Positions 38,200 to 47,435 of a stretch of 64,000 nucleotides of DNA are shown piece after piece. The number at the start of each line of letters is the position of its first letter. The stretch's first letter is position 1. The translations under genes were made by a program, and so were the position numbers. The notes beneath the pieces were generated by a model. It made no database searches and was not told where the DNA came from. It saw only the letters and a program-made list of their open reading frames with translations. The DNA is from Burkholderia puraquae (lineage in GTDB: Bacteria; Pseudomonadota; Gammaproteobacteria; Burkholderiales; Burkholderiaceae), in assembly GCF_002099195.1 (NCBI RefSeq), contig NZ_NBYX01000011.1, positions 124,001 through 188,000 of the forward strand. Reading direction: 5' to 3'.

Positions 38200-39114
38200 T
38201 CACCGGTCGAGCCCGAAAATCAGCGACCGGTGCGCGGCGACCCCGGCCATCACGCCGGACGCCGACGCGAACGTCGCGTTGGTCATCGGTGTCGACGCAT
38301 CGCCGGCCACGAATACGCCGGCGATGCTCGTCTGCTTCCCCGCATCGACACGCACGACCGGGCCGAGCGGCCCGTCGTCGAATGCACAGCCGAGCTGCTG
38401 CACGAGATCGCTCGCCATGGCCGTGCGCGCGCCGACGAACAGCGCATCGATCGGCACGACCTGCCCGTCGGCGAGCCGCAATGCTTCGATACGCGGCGCT
38501 TCGCCGAGGATTTCCACGACCGGCGACCGCTCGATGCGGACGCCGCGTGCATCGAGCAACGCGGCTTCTTCTTCATTCGCTTCGACCACGCCCTGCGTGA
38601 ACCACGTGGTCGGGCCCCAGTCCGGAATCAGGATCGCCTGATGTACCGACAGCGGGTGCGTGGCGAGCACGCCGAGCCGCTGGCCGCTCACCTCGTACCC
38701 ATGGCAGTACGGGCAATGCAGCACGCTGACGCCCCAGCGCTCGGCGAGCCCCGGCAGCGGGGGCAGTTCGTCACGGATGCCGGTCGCGAGGATCAACCGG
38801 TCGGCGCTCGCGCGGCTGCCGTCGGTGAGCGTCACGTGGAAGCGGCCGTCCGCATCGCGTTCGGCCGTGCGTACGTCGCCTGCGATCCGCCGCGCGGTCG
38901 GATACGCGGCGAGCTGCGCGGCGGCTTCGTCGACGATCTGCGCGGGCGGCTTGCCGTCCTGCCCGAAAAAGCCGTGCGCGTGCGCGGCAAAGCGGTTGCG
39001 CGGCCGGCCGGCGTCGATCACGAGCACGCGGCGGCGCGCCCGCGCGAGCTGCATCGCCGCCGACAGCCCCGCAAAGCTGCCGCCGATCACGATCACTTCA
39101 TGATGGTCATGCAT
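38200..39114 (-). CDS. Thioredoxin-reductase-like flavoprotein
   Basis: A 304-residue FAD/NAD(P) oxidoreductase starting MHDHHEVIVIGGSFAG (FAD-binding GxGxxG-like), with AAAGGAG as ribosome binding site. The active-site pair is C134-P-Y-C137 followed by HGYE, and VFVAGDAS binds FAD. It is shorter than classical TrxB and belongs to the group of ferredoxin/flavin-type thioredoxin-reductase-like proteins often paired with Rrf2 or AhpF-like functions. It is divergent from an Rrf2 regulator with an inverted repeat in between. It likely acts in thiol or redox homeostasis. Confidence 0.88.
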   Translation of the reverse strand: MHDHHEVIVIGGSFAGLSAAMQLARARRRVLVIDAGRPRNRFAAHAHGFFGQDGKPPAQIVDEAAAQLAAYPTARRIAGDVRTAERDADGRFHVTLTDGSRASADRLILATGIRDELPPLPGLAERWGVSVLHCPYCHGYEVSGQRLGVLATHPLSVHQAILIPDWGPTTWFTQGVVEANEEEAALLDARGVRIERSPVVEILGEAPRIEALRLADGQVVPIDALFVGARTAMASDLVQQLGCAFDDGPLGPVVRVDAGKQTSIAGVFVAGDASTPMTNATFASASGVMAGVAAHRSLIFGLDR

Positions 39115-39185
39115 GCACCCACTCCTTTCCTGAACCTGCGTGAATGACGGACGTGCGTCGATGGTGGCCAACTCATGAAACACGA

Positions 39186-39226
39186 GAAGTTGCATGATAG
39201 GGCGATGGTATCATTCATGCAACTTC
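39186..39226. promoter_or_regulatory. Long perfect inverted repeat, candidate Rrf2 operator
   Basis: GAAGTTGCATGA (39186-39197) and its exact complement (39215-39226) flank a 17-base spacer; inside, ATGATA and TATCAT (39194-39199, 39209-39214) extend the symmetry. It lies between the divergent flavoprotein and Rrf2 genes, overlapping the expected promoters. Rrf2 regulators bind such dyads, so this is a strong operator candidate. Confidence 0.7.
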
Positions 39227-39255
39227 ACAAGTTTCGAGAGAGGGGAGTTCTGCCC

Positions 39256-39696
39256 GTGAGAACCGACAGCCGCTTGTCGCGCATGCTGCATGCGCTGATC
39301 CACATGGATCAGGCCGACGGCCCGATGACGTCCGAAGCGATCGCGACGATGCTGTGCACGAACCCGGTCGTCGTGCGGCGCCTGCTCGGCGGCCTGCGCG
39401 AGCGCGGCTACGTGCAGTCGGAGAAGGGGCATGGCGGCGGCTGGGCGCTGAGCGTCGCGCTCGACGACATCACGCTGCTCGACGTCTATCGCGCGGTGGG
39501 CGAGCCGCCGCTGTTCTCCGATCTCGTCACCGACGACGAGGCCGAATGCCTGGTCGAGCAGGCCGTCAATGCGCAGCTGTCGGCCACGCTGAAGGAGGCC
39601 GAGACGACGCTGCTCGCACGCTTCGGCGAAGTCACGCTCGGCATGCTGTCGCGCGATTTCGAAGCGAAGGCGGCCCGGCGGCGCAAGCCGCGCTGA
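39256..39696 (+). CDS. Rrf2-family regulator
   Basis: A 146-residue winged-helix regulator. The GTG start at 39256 (MRTDSRLSRMLHALIHM when read from GTG) is preferred because GAGGGGAG lies just upstream; an earlier in-frame ATG at 39175 overlaps the operator and is less likely. HTH is TSEAIATMLCTNPVVVRRLLGGLRERG, and the wing has EKGHGGGWALS. Only one cysteine (in the HTH) is visible, so no Fe-S cluster of IscR/NsrR type is expected. It resembles the YwnA/CymR-like branch. It probably regulates the divergent thioredoxin-reductase-like gene. Confidence 0.88.
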   Translation: MRTDSRLSRMLHALIHMDQADGPMTSEAIATMLCTNPVVVRRLLGGLRERGYVQSEKGHGGGWALSVALDDITLLDVYRAVGEPPLFSDLVTDDEAECLVEQAVNAQLSATLKEAETTLLARFGEVTLGMLSRDFEAKAARRRKPR

Positions 39697-39946
39697 CGCG
39701 CCGCAGCATCGAGGCCGGAAGCGGCCTGCACGCGATCCGGCACGGCCGAAACCGTCGCGCCGAGATGTTCTGTCCCCCAACTTCTGCCCGGTTCGCCCGC
39801 CACAGGGCAAAATACGGGTTTTCCGCACCCGCGAGGGCGCGACCGAATCACGCGCCGGGCGGCGGCAGTGCGCAATCCGCACGCCGCCGCCGGGCGCCCA
39901 GGCAAGATCGCTCGCCGTGTCGCGAGCCCACAGGAGTCCAGACCCC

Positions 39947-40540
39947 ATGCCCGAATCCAACCTGTCCTTCTTCGGCCGGCTGTCGCTGGCCGTCGGCACG
40001 TTCTTCTCCGTGCTCGGCAACCGCGAGTTCGCGGCCGGCGTGCTGCGCGTGCGCGACGGCGCCCCGGCGCCGGTCGCGCCGGCACCCGCCGCTGCCCCGG
40101 CTCCGGCCCCGGCACCCGCCGCCGCGCCCGTGAAGGCGCCGGCGCCCGAGCTGCGCGAAGCGAGCCCGCAGGCCGCGCTGCAACTGCTCGGCCTGCTGCA
40201 GCGCGATGCGCGCTTCATCGACTTCGTCGAGGAAGACATCGCCGGTTACGCGGACGCCGACATCGGCGCGGCCGCGCGCCTCGTGCACGACGGCTGCCGT
40301 GCCGCGCTGCGCGAACACTTCACGATCGTGCCGGTGCGCGACGAAGCCGAAGGCAGCCGCGTGACGCTGCCGGCCGGTTTCGACGCGACGGCCGTGCGCG
40401 TGACGGGCAACGTGGTCGGCTCGGCGCCGTTCACGGGCACGGTCAGCCATCGCGGCTGGCGGGTGGCCGACGTGCGCCTGCCGAAGCTGACGGGCAGCCA
40501 CGACGCCTCGGTCGTCGCACCGGCGGAGGTGGAACTGTGA
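39947..40540 (+). CDS. DUF2760-family protein, partner of twin Hsp70-like proteins
   Basis: A 197-residue protein starting MPESNLSFFGRLSLAVGTFF after CAGGAGTCC. A hydrophobic N-terminal helix (about 8-22) is followed by an Ala/Pro-rich linker (PAPVAPAPAAAPAPAPAPA) and the DUF2760 domain (about 75-197) with LGLLQRDARFIDFVEEDIAGY and RGWRVADVRLPKLTG. Function of the domain is not established. Its stop overlaps the GTG of the following Hsp70-like gene, so the three genes are one translational unit. It is a candidate adaptor or co-chaperone, possibly membrane attached. Confidence 0.85.
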   Translation: MPESNLSFFGRLSLAVGTFFSVLGNREFAAGVLRVRDGAPAPVAPAPAAAPAPAPAPAAAPVKAPAPELREASPQAALQLLGLLQRDARFIDFVEEDIAGYADADIGAAARLVHDGCRAALREHFTIVPVRDEAEGSRVTLPAGFDATAVRVTGNVVGSAPFTGTVSHRGWRVADVRLPKLTGSHDASVVAPAEVEL

Positions 40541-42378
40541 GCGATCCGCGCTATTCGATCGGTATCGATCTCGGTACGACCCACTGCGCGCTGTCGTATG
40601 TCGACAGCAATGCAAGCGACGGCGAAACGATCGCGCAGCAAGTGCTGCCGATCGCGCAGCTCACCGCGCCCGGCGCGCTGGAGTCGCGCGACCTGCTGCC
40701 GTCGTTCCTCTACCTGCCGCATGAAAGCGAACTCACGCAGGGCGACCTGACGCTGCCGTGGACGGCCTCGCGCGGCTTCGCGGTCGGCGAAATGGCGCGC
40801 ACGCGCGGCGCCGGCACGCCGATCCGCCTCGTGTCGAGCGCGAAGAGCTGGCTGTGCCACCCGGGCGTCGACCGCCGCGCGGCGATCCTGCCGAGCGATG
40901 CGCCGCCGGAAGTGTCGCGCGTGTCGCCGCTGGAAAGCTCGATCCGCTACCTGACGCACCTGCGCGAAGCGTGGGACCACGCGCATCCCGACGCGCCGTT
41001 CGCCGACCAGGACGTGACGGTCACGATCCCCGCATCGTTCGACCCGGCCGCGCGCGAACTGACGGCCGAGGCCGCACGCGCTGCCGGCTACTCGCGGATG
41101 ACGCTGCTCGAGGAGCCGCAGGCCGCGCTGTACAGCTGGATCCAGAAGAGCCAGGGCGGCTGGCGCAAGCAGGTGCAGGTCGGCGACCTGATCCTGTGCG
41201 TCGACGTCGGCGGCGGCACGACCGACCTGTCGCTGATCGCGGTGGTCGAGCGCGACGGCAATCTCGAGCTGCATCGCGTGGCGGTCGGCGAGCACATCCT
41301 GCTCGGCGGCGACAACATGGACCTCGCGCTCGCGCACGTCGTTGCGCGCAAGCTCGCGCAACAGGGCACGCAGGCCGATCCGTGGCAACTGCGCGCGCTC
41401 ACGTACGCATGCCGCGCCGCGAAGGAAACGCTGCTGTCCGACCCGACGACCGACGCGGTGCCGCTCGTCGTGCCGAGCCGCGGCTCGAAGCTGATCGGCG
41501 GGTCGATCCGTACGGAACTCACGCGGGCGGAGCTCACGCAGACGATCCTCGAAGGCTTCTTCCCGCAAGTCGACGCAGCCGCGCGCCCGGTGAGCCGCGC
41601 GCGGGTCGGCCTGACGCAGCTCGGCCTGCCGTATGCGCAGGACGCGGGCATCACGCGCCATCTCGCGGCGTTCCTCGGCCGCCAGGTCGCGGCGCTCGAT
41701 TCGCTCGAAGGCGTGCAGCGCACGCTGCCGCAGGGCGCGACGTTCCTGCATCCGACGGCCGTGCTGTTCAACGGCGGCGTGTTCAAGTCGACGCTGCTCA
41801 CGCAGCGCGTGCTCGATACGCTCAACAGCTGGCTCGCCGCCGAAGGCGCGCCGCCCGCCCGCCTGCTCGAAGGCGCGGATCTCGATCTCGCGGTCGCGCG
41901 CGGCGCGGCGTACTACGGCTACGTGAAGCGCGGCCGTGGCGTGCGCATTCGCGGCGGCACGGCGCGTGCGTACTACGTCGCGATCGAATCGGCGATGCCC
42001 GCGGTGCCGGGGCTCGAACCGCCGGTGCAGGCGCTGTGCGTCGCGCCGTTCGGGATGGAGGAAGGCTCGGACGCAGCGCTGCCGCCGCAGGAGTTCGGCC
42101 TCGTCGTCGGCGAACCGGTGCAGTTCCGCTTCTTCGGGTCGTCGGTGCGCCGCCAGGACGAGGTCGGCACGCTGCTCGACTACTGGTCGGCGGAAGAACT
42201 GCAGGAGCTCGAGGAAATCCAGGCGACGCTGCCTGCCGAAGGGCGCACGGTCGGCGAGGTCGTGCCCGTGAAGCTGCATGCACGCGTGACTGAAGCCGGC
42301 ACGCTCGAACTCGAGGCGATCCCGAGCGGCACGAACGAGCGCTGGAAGGTCGAGTTCGACGTGCGCGGCGCCGCCTGA
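40537..42378 (+). CDS. Hsp70-like ATPase, first of a pair
   Basis: A 613-residue protein with a GTG start (GTGA overlap with the previous stop). It carries the actin/Hsp70 ATPase signatures: phosphate 1 (YSIGIDLGTTHCALSYV), phosphate 2 (LCVDVGGGTTDLSLI) and the adenosine motif (LFNGGVFKSTLL). The C-terminal about 130 residues replace the usual substrate-binding domain with a beta-rich segment, and the DnaK lid region is missing. It therefore probably has chaperone-type ATPase activity with a different client binder. It forms an operon with DUF2760 and a second, longer Hsp70-like protein. No DnaJ or GrpE gene is nearby. Confidence 0.9.
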   Translation: MSDPRYSIGIDLGTTHCALSYVDSNASDGETIAQQVLPIAQLTAPGALESRDLLPSFLYLPHESELTQGDLTLPWTASRGFAVGEMARTRGAGTPIRLVSSAKSWLCHPGVDRRAAILPSDAPPEVSRVSPLESSIRYLTHLREAWDHAHPDAPFADQDVTVTIPASFDPAARELTAEAARAAGYSRMTLLEEPQAALYSWIQKSQGGWRKQVQVGDLILCVDVGGGTTDLSLIAVVERDGNLELHRVAVGEHILLGGDNMDLALAHVVARKLAQQGTQADPWQLRALTYACRAAKETLLSDPTTDAVPLVVPSRGSKLIGGSIRTELTRAELTQTILEGFFPQVDAAARPVSRARVGLTQLGLPYAQDAGITRHLAAFLGRQVAALDSLEGVQRTLPQGATFLHPTAVLFNGGVFKSTLLTQRVLDTLNSWLAAEGAPPARLLEGADLDLAVARGAAYYGYVKRGRGVRIRGGTARAYYVAIESAMPAVPGLEPPVQALCVAPFGMEEGSDAALPPQEFGLVVGEPVQFRFFGSSVRRQDEVGTLLDYWSAEELQELEEIQATLPAEGRTVGEVVPVKLHARVTEAGTLELEAIPSGTNERWKVEFDVRGAA

Positions 42379-42383
42379 GCGCG

Positions 42384-45128
42384 ATGAAGCGCTATACGGT
42401 CGGGATCGACCTCGGCACCAGCAATACGGTCGTCGCCTACGTCGAGGCCGGTTCCGACACGATTCGCGTGTTCGACGTCGAGCAGCTGGTCGGCCCCGGC
42501 GCGGTGGCTGCGCAGCCGCTGCTGCCGTCGGTGCGCTATCACCCGGCGGCGGGCGAGCTGCCGCCGGACACGCTGCGGCTGCCGTGGGCGGCCAATGCGA
42601 ACGCGAACGCGGCCGGTGCGACGCCGGCCGTGATCGGCCGCTACGCGCGCACGCTCGGCGCGCAGGTGCCGGGCCGGCTCGTCACGAGCGCGAAGAGCTG
42701 GCTGTCGCACGCGTCGGTCGACCGGCTCGCGGCGATCCTGCCGTGGGGCGCGGCCGACGGCGTCGACAAGGTGTCGCCGGTCGACGCGAGCGCGAGCTAT
42801 CTCGCGCACGTGCGCGACGCGTGGGACGCCCGTTTTCCCGATGCGCCGCTCGCGAAGCAGGACGTGATCCTGACGGTGCCGGCGTCGTTCGACGACGGTG
42901 CGCGCGCACTGACGGTCGAGGCCGCACGGCGCGCAAAACTGCCCGCGCTGCGGCTGCTGGAAGAGCCGCAGGCCGCGTTCTACGACTGGCTGTACGGCCA
43001 GCGTGCCACGCTGCGCGACACGTTTGCCGCCGCGCGGCGCGTGCTGATCTGCGACGTCGGCGGCGGCACGACCGACCTCACGCTCGTCGATGTCGCGCCG
43101 GGCGACGACGGCGAGCCGACCTTCACGCGTGTCGGCGTCGGCAATCACCTGATGCTCGGCGGCGACAACATGGACCTCGCGCTCGCGCGCCTGGTCGAGT
43201 CGAGGCTGACCGAGCCCGGCACGCGGCTGTCCGCCGCGAGCCTGTCGCAGCTCGTCGAGCGCTGCCGCGCCGCGAAGGAGCGGCTGCTCGGCGACGATGC
43301 ACCCGAATCCGTCAACGTCACGCTGCTCGGCGCGGGCAGCAAGCTCGTCGGCGGCGCGCGTTCGGCCGAGCTGACGCGGCAGGAAGTCGAGCAGATCGTC
43401 GTCGAAGGTTTCTTTCCGCAGGTCGAAGCCGGCGAGTTGCCGCGCCGCGCACGCGCCGCGATCGTCGAATTCGGGCTGCCCTATGCGAGCGACGCGGCCG
43501 TCACGCGGCACGTCGCCGCGTTCCTGAACCGTCATGCCGAAGGCCCGTTGCCCGACACGCTGCTGCTCAACGGCGGCGTGTTCCGCGCGGGCGCGCTCGC
43601 CGGCCGTCTCGCGCAGACGCTCGGCGCGTGGCGCGGCGCGCCGCTCGACGTGCTGCACAACGCGCATCCGGACGTGGCCGTCGCACGCGGCGCGGTGGCC
43701 TACGGGCTCGCGCGTGCCGGGCATGCACCGCGTATCGGCGGCGGGTCCGCGCGCAGCTATTTCCTCGTGCTCGACGATGGCGCGGCCGATTCGGCCGCGC
43801 GTGGCGTCTGCCTGCTGCCGCGCGGGGCGGAAGAGGGCCGCGAGATCCGGCTCGACGATCGCACGTTCGCGTTGCAGCTCGGGCAGCCGGTGCGTTTCCA
43901 CCTCGTATCGACGGTGGCCGAGACCAGGTATCAACCCGGCGATCTCGTCGATCTCGACGGCGGCGACTTCGTGCGGCTGCCGCCGATCGCGACGGTCGTC
44001 GACGCGAAGGCGGGCAGCGACGCCCGCGAAACGCCGGTGAAGCTCACCGCGTCGCTGACCGAGGTCGGCACGCTTGAAATGCACTGCATTGCGACCGACG
44101 ACGCGGCGCGCCGCTGGCGGCTCGAATTCCAGTTGCGCGGCGATGCGCCGGTTCAAGGCGACGATGCGGGGCCCGCGCGGCATCCGCGTCTCGATCAGGC
44201 GATCGAGCTGATCGAGCGCTCGTTCGGCAGCAAGGCCGCGGGCGTCACGCCGAAGGACACGCGCCGGCTGCGCGCGCAGCTCGAACAGGTGCTCGGTGCG
44301 CGTGAAGAGTGGGACGTCGCGCTCGCGCGCGAACTGTTCGATGCGCTGCTCGCACGCGCACGGCGGCGCCGGCGCTCGGCCGATCACGAGCGTGCATGGC
44401 TGAACCTCGCCGGTTATTGCCTGCGCCCGGGCTTCGGCCATCCGCTCGACGCATGGCGTATCGAGCAGCTGTGGCCGCTGTTCGACGACGGGATCCAATA
44501 CGTGACCGACGCTCAGGTGTGGTCCGAGTGGTGGACGTTGTGGCGGCGCGTGGCCGGCGGCCTCGACGACGACGCGCAGACGCAGGTGCGCGACGCGATC
44601 GCGTTCCTCGAACCGTCCGACGACAAGCGGCGCAAGCTGCCGTTCGATCCGGGCAAGGTCGGTCCGGCCGACATGACGCGGCTGTCCGCGTCGCTCGAAC
44701 GGTTGCCCGTCGAGCGCAAGGTCGAGCTGGCCGAGCGGCTGATCGCGCCATTGCAGAAGCCGGCCGAGCGTGCGCTGTGTGCATGGGCGCTCGGGCGCAT
44801 CGGCGCGCGCCGGCCGTTCTACGGCAGCGCACACAGTGTCGTGCCGGCGGAAGTCGCCAAGGGCTGGCTCGATGCGCTGTTTGCACTCGACTGGAAACAG
44901 GTCGAGCCAGCCGCGTTCGCGGCTGCGCAAATTGCGCGGATGACCGGAGACCGTTCGCGCGACCTGCCGGACGACACGCGTGAGGCCGTGATCAAGCGCC
45001 TGTCGGCGGCGAATGCGTCGGCGGCCTGGATCGAGATGGTGCGCGAGGCGATTGCGTTCGACGAAGCCGACACGGTGCGCGTGTTCGGCGAAACGCTCCC
45101 GGCGGGGTTGAAACTGCTGGCGGAGTGA
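42384..45128 (+). CDS. Hsp70-like ATPase with C-terminal helical domain (DUF3731-like)
   Basis: A 914-residue protein starting MKRYTVGIDLGTSNTVV. ATPase signatures are as in its neighbour: DVGGGTTDLTLV for phosphate 2 and LLNGGVFRAGAL for adenosine, plus GGDNMDLAL shared by both paralogues. After the ATPase and beta part (to about 590) comes a helical domain of about 300 residues (HPRLDQAIELIERSFGSKAAG onward, ending with a HEAT-like run), absent from the 613-residue paralogue. It starts five bases after the stop of the first paralogue. The two likely form a pair with distinct client domains. The cellular role is undescribed to my knowledge. Confidence 0.9.
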   Translation: MKRYTVGIDLGTSNTVVAYVEAGSDTIRVFDVEQLVGPGAVAAQPLLPSVRYHPAAGELPPDTLRLPWAANANANAAGATPAVIGRYARTLGAQVPGRLVTSAKSWLSHASVDRLAAILPWGAADGVDKVSPVDASASYLAHVRDAWDARFPDAPLAKQDVILTVPASFDDGARALTVEAARRAKLPALRLLEEPQAAFYDWLYGQRATLRDTFAAARRVLICDVGGGTTDLTLVDVAPGDDGEPTFTRVGVGNHLMLGGDNMDLALARLVESRLTEPGTRLSAASLSQLVERCRAAKERLLGDDAPESVNVTLLGAGSKLVGGARSAELTRQEVEQIVVEGFFPQVEAGELPRRARAAIVEFGLPYASDAAVTRHVAAFLNRHAEGPLPDTLLLNGGVFRAGALAGRLAQTLGAWRGAPLDVLHNAHPDVAVARGAVAYGLARAGHAPRIGGGSARSYFLVLDDGAADSAARGVCLLPRGAEEGREIRLDDRTFALQLGQPVRFHLVSTVAETRYQPGDLVDLDGGDFVRLPPIATVVDAKAGSDARETPVKLTASLTEVGTLEMHCIATDDAARRWRLEFQLRGDAPVQGDDAGPARHPRLDQAIELIERSFGSKAAGVTPKDTRRLRAQLEQVLGAREEWDVALARELFDALLARARRRRRSADHERAWLNLAGYCLRPGFGHPLDAWRIEQLWPLFDDGIQYVTDAQVWSEWWTLWRRVAGGLDDDAQTQVRDAIAFLEPSDDKRRKLPFDPGKVGPADMTRLSASLERLPVERKVELAERLIAPLQKPAERALCAWALGRIGARRPFYGSAHSVVPAEVAKGWLDALFALDWKQVEPAAFAAAQIARMTGDRSRDLPDDTREAVIKRLSAANASAAWIEMVREAIAFDEADTVRVFGETLPAGLKLLAE

Positions 45129-45227
45129 GTGGTGCGGTGTGCTCCAGGGTCATTCGGATACCAGAGCATTTCGCAGCGTTACCGATGCGGGCTGACGCTC
45201 GACGATTCAACGTCCTTCGAATACGCG

Positions 45228-45260
45228 AACGGCTGCCGTTGCATTGCATCGGCAGCCGTT
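45228..45260. terminator. Hairpin terminator between convergent units
   Basis: Eleven-base perfect arms (AACGGCTGCCG at 45228-45238 and its complement at 45250-45260) surround an eleven-base loop in the gap between the Hsp70-like gene (+) and ctlX (-). The flanks read GTTTATG on the plus side. It probably acts in both directions. Confidence 0.6.
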
Positions 45261-45281
45261 TATGCGTTGTGAGCCTGCCGG

Positions 45282-46283
45282 TCACATCTGCGGCATCGTC
45301 TCGCGTGGCGATGCGGCCGATACCACGGCTGTCACGCTCGGCGCGGCCACCCGCCGCGCAAGATGAATCCCCGCCAGCATGCAGCGCACCGATCCGCCGG
45401 CCAGTTCGATCGTCGGCACGTCGAGCGGGAGCAGGCGCGCGGAACGCGCGATCGTCGCGCGCTGCACCGGCGTGAGGCAGTCGTACGCGCGCCGCGACAA
45501 CGCAAGCACACGCCCCGCCGTGCCCGACAATTCCAGCGCATTGCCTACGAAATTCGCGATCTGCGATGCATCGAGCGCGATCACCGTGCGCCCCGTTTCG
45601 GCCAGCCGTTGCGCGATCTCGTCACGACGGCGGCTGTCGGCAATGAGTTCGAGGCCGACCATCGCAAACTCGGTCGCGACGCTCATCATCACGTTCGTGT
45701 GATAGATCGGCCGCCCGTCGGCGTCGGCCGTATCGAAGCAGATCGGCTCGAAATTGAAGTTCGTGCAGAATCGTTCGAGCGCGACCGGATCGGCGCGGCG
45801 CGAGCGCGCGGTGTATGCGATCCGCGCGACGTGGTCGAGCACCATCGCACCGGTGCCCTCCAGGAACACGTCGTCGTATTCGAGCCCCGAGTAGTCGATC
45901 ACGTCCTGTACGCGATATTCGGCCTTCAGCATCTCGATCACGTCGGCGCGCCGCTCGCGGCGGCGGTTCGGGCTATACATCGGATACAGCGCGACGTGGC
46001 CGCCCGGGTGTGTCGAGAACCAGTTGTTCGGGAATACGGAGTCGGGCGTGTCGCGCTCGCCGTGGTCGTCGAACACGTGCACGCGCACGCCTGCGTCGGC
46101 GAGCGTCTGCGCGGCGGCCGTGACTTCGTCGCGTGCGGCGGCCGACACCGACGACATGTCGTTTGCCACGCCGCCGGACGTGCGCTGGAAGGCGTTGTCG
46201 GCGGCGGTCTGCGGGTTCGGCAGGAAGCGGTGCGGCCGGATCATCACGACGGCGGCCGGCGCCTGGATCGATACGAGATTCAT
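45282..46283 (-). CDS. ctlX: Citrulline-utilisation hydrolase CtlX (arginine deiminase superfamily)
   Basis: A 333-residue member of the amidinotransferase/arginine deiminase superfamily. The start MNLVSIQAPAAVVMIRPHRF is family-like, although no clear ribosome site precedes it. Catalytic features are DSVFPNNWFS near the N-terminus, EYDDVFLEGTGAM, the His in YHTNVMMS and the Cys near the end in GGSVRCMLAGI. CtlX converts citrulline to ornithine with loss of carbamate or ammonia. The following gene on the same strand (ocd) turns ornithine into proline, so the pair makes a short citrulline-to-proline route. Confidence 0.88.
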   Translation of the reverse strand: MNLVSIQAPAAVVMIRPHRFLPNPQTAADNAFQRTSGGVANDMSSVSAAARDEVTAAAQTLADAGVRVHVFDDHGERDTPDSVFPNNWFSTHPGGHVALYPMYSPNRRRERRADVIEMLKAEYRVQDVIDYSGLEYDDVFLEGTGAMVLDHVARIAYTARSRRADPVALERFCTNFNFEPICFDTADADGRPIYHTNVMMSVATEFAMVGLELIADSRRRDEIAQRLAETGRTVIALDASQIANFVGNALELSGTAGRVLALSRRAYDCLTPVQRATIARSARLLPLDVPTIELAGGSVRCMLAGIHLARRVAAPSVTAVVSAASPRETMPQM

Positions 46284-46342
46284 GGAAGGCGGGAGCGAAA
46301 GGCAACGGGCCGGGCGGTGCACGGGCCGCCCGGGCGTGACGA

Positions 46343-47422
46343 TCAGCGCGCGAACGCGGCGACGGCGTCGGTCACGTACGCCGCGTGGCCGTGCGCGATC
46401 GCTGCCGGGTCGTCGATCAGCGCGAACAGGTTCTTCGGATCGACGGCTGGCGGAATCAGCGCGATCTCGACGCCCGCGTTGTGCTGCTGCGCGAGCGCAT
46501 ACAGGTAGCGCAGCGCCGAGTAATCCTCGAGCGCGAAGCCGACCGAGTCGAACACCGTCACTTCGTCCGCGCGTTCGCGGCCGGCCGTCTCGCCTTGCAG
46601 CACGCGCCACAGCTCGGTGACGGGGAAGTCGGCCGGCATCTGCTGGATCTCGCCCTCGATACGCGATTGCGGCTCGAATTCGACGAACACGCGGCCCGCA
46701 TGCAGCACGCCCGCCTCGAGTTCGGTCTTGCCTGGGCAATCGCCGCCCACGGCGTTCAGGTGCATGCCGGGCGCGATCATGTCGGCCGTGACGATCGTCG
46801 CGTACGCCTTGTCGGCGGTGACGGTCGTCACGATGTCGGCGCCGCGCACGGCGTCGGCGGTCGATGCGGCGCGCACGACGCGCAGCGCCGGGTACGCGGC
46901 GAGGTTTTGCACCAGCTTGTCGGTCGCGCGCGGATCGACATCGAACACGCGGATTTCGTCGATGCCGAGCAGCGTGTGGAATGCGATCGCCTGGAATTCG
47001 CTTTGCGCGCCGTTGCCGATCAGCGCCATCGTGCGCGAGTCGGGGCGCGCGAGCGCTTGCGCGGCGAGCACCGACGTGGCGGCCGTGCGCAGCGCGGTGG
47101 TCAGCGTGAGCTCGGCGAGCAGCAGCGGGTAGCCGGTATCGACTTCGGCGAGCGCGCCGAACGCCATCACCGTGTGCATCCCGCGCGCGGCGTTGACGGG
47201 GTGGCCGTTCACGTACTTGAACGCGAATAGCGACGCGTTCGCGACGGGCATCAGTTCGATCACGCCGTCGCGGGAGTGGCACGCGATGCGCGGCGACTTG
47301 TCGAAATCGGCCCATTGCAGGTAATCGGCGCGCAGCGTGTCGACGAGCTCGCGGAGGAACGTCGTGACGCCGGTCTTGGCGATCAGTCGGGCGGTGGCGG
47401 GAACGTCGAGGAAGCGGGTCAT
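46343..47422 (-). CDS. ocd: Ornithine cyclodeaminase
   Basis: A 359-residue OCD-family enzyme. It starts MTRFLDVPATARLIAKTG behind ACAGGAGACAC. It has FKYVNGHPVNAARGMHTV, the Rossmann motif ALIGNGAQSEFQ, AVGGDCPGKTEL and YSALRYLYALAQQ, features close to characterised ornithine cyclodeaminases, and an Asp (VFDVDPRAT) that helps bind NAD. It converts ornithine to proline and ammonia. It sits just upstream of ctlX in the same direction (59-base gap). The divergent Lrp-type gene probably regulates this unit. Confidence 0.92.
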   Translation of the reverse strand: MTRFLDVPATARLIAKTGVTTFLRELVDTLRADYLQWADFDKSPRIACHSRDGVIELMPVANASLFAFKYVNGHPVNAARGMHTVMAFGALAEVDTGYPLLLAELTLTTALRTAATSVLAAQALARPDSRTMALIGNGAQSEFQAIAFHTLLGIDEIRVFDVDPRATDKLVQNLAAYPALRVVRAASTADAVRGADIVTTVTADKAYATIVTADMIAPGMHLNAVGGDCPGKTELEAGVLHAGRVFVEFEPQSRIEGEIQQMPADFPVTELWRVLQGETAGRERADEVTVFDSVGFALEDYSALRYLYALAQQHNAGVEIALIPPAVDPKNLFALIDDPAAIAHGHAAYVTDAVAAFAR

Positions 47423-47435
47423 AAGTGTGTCTCCT

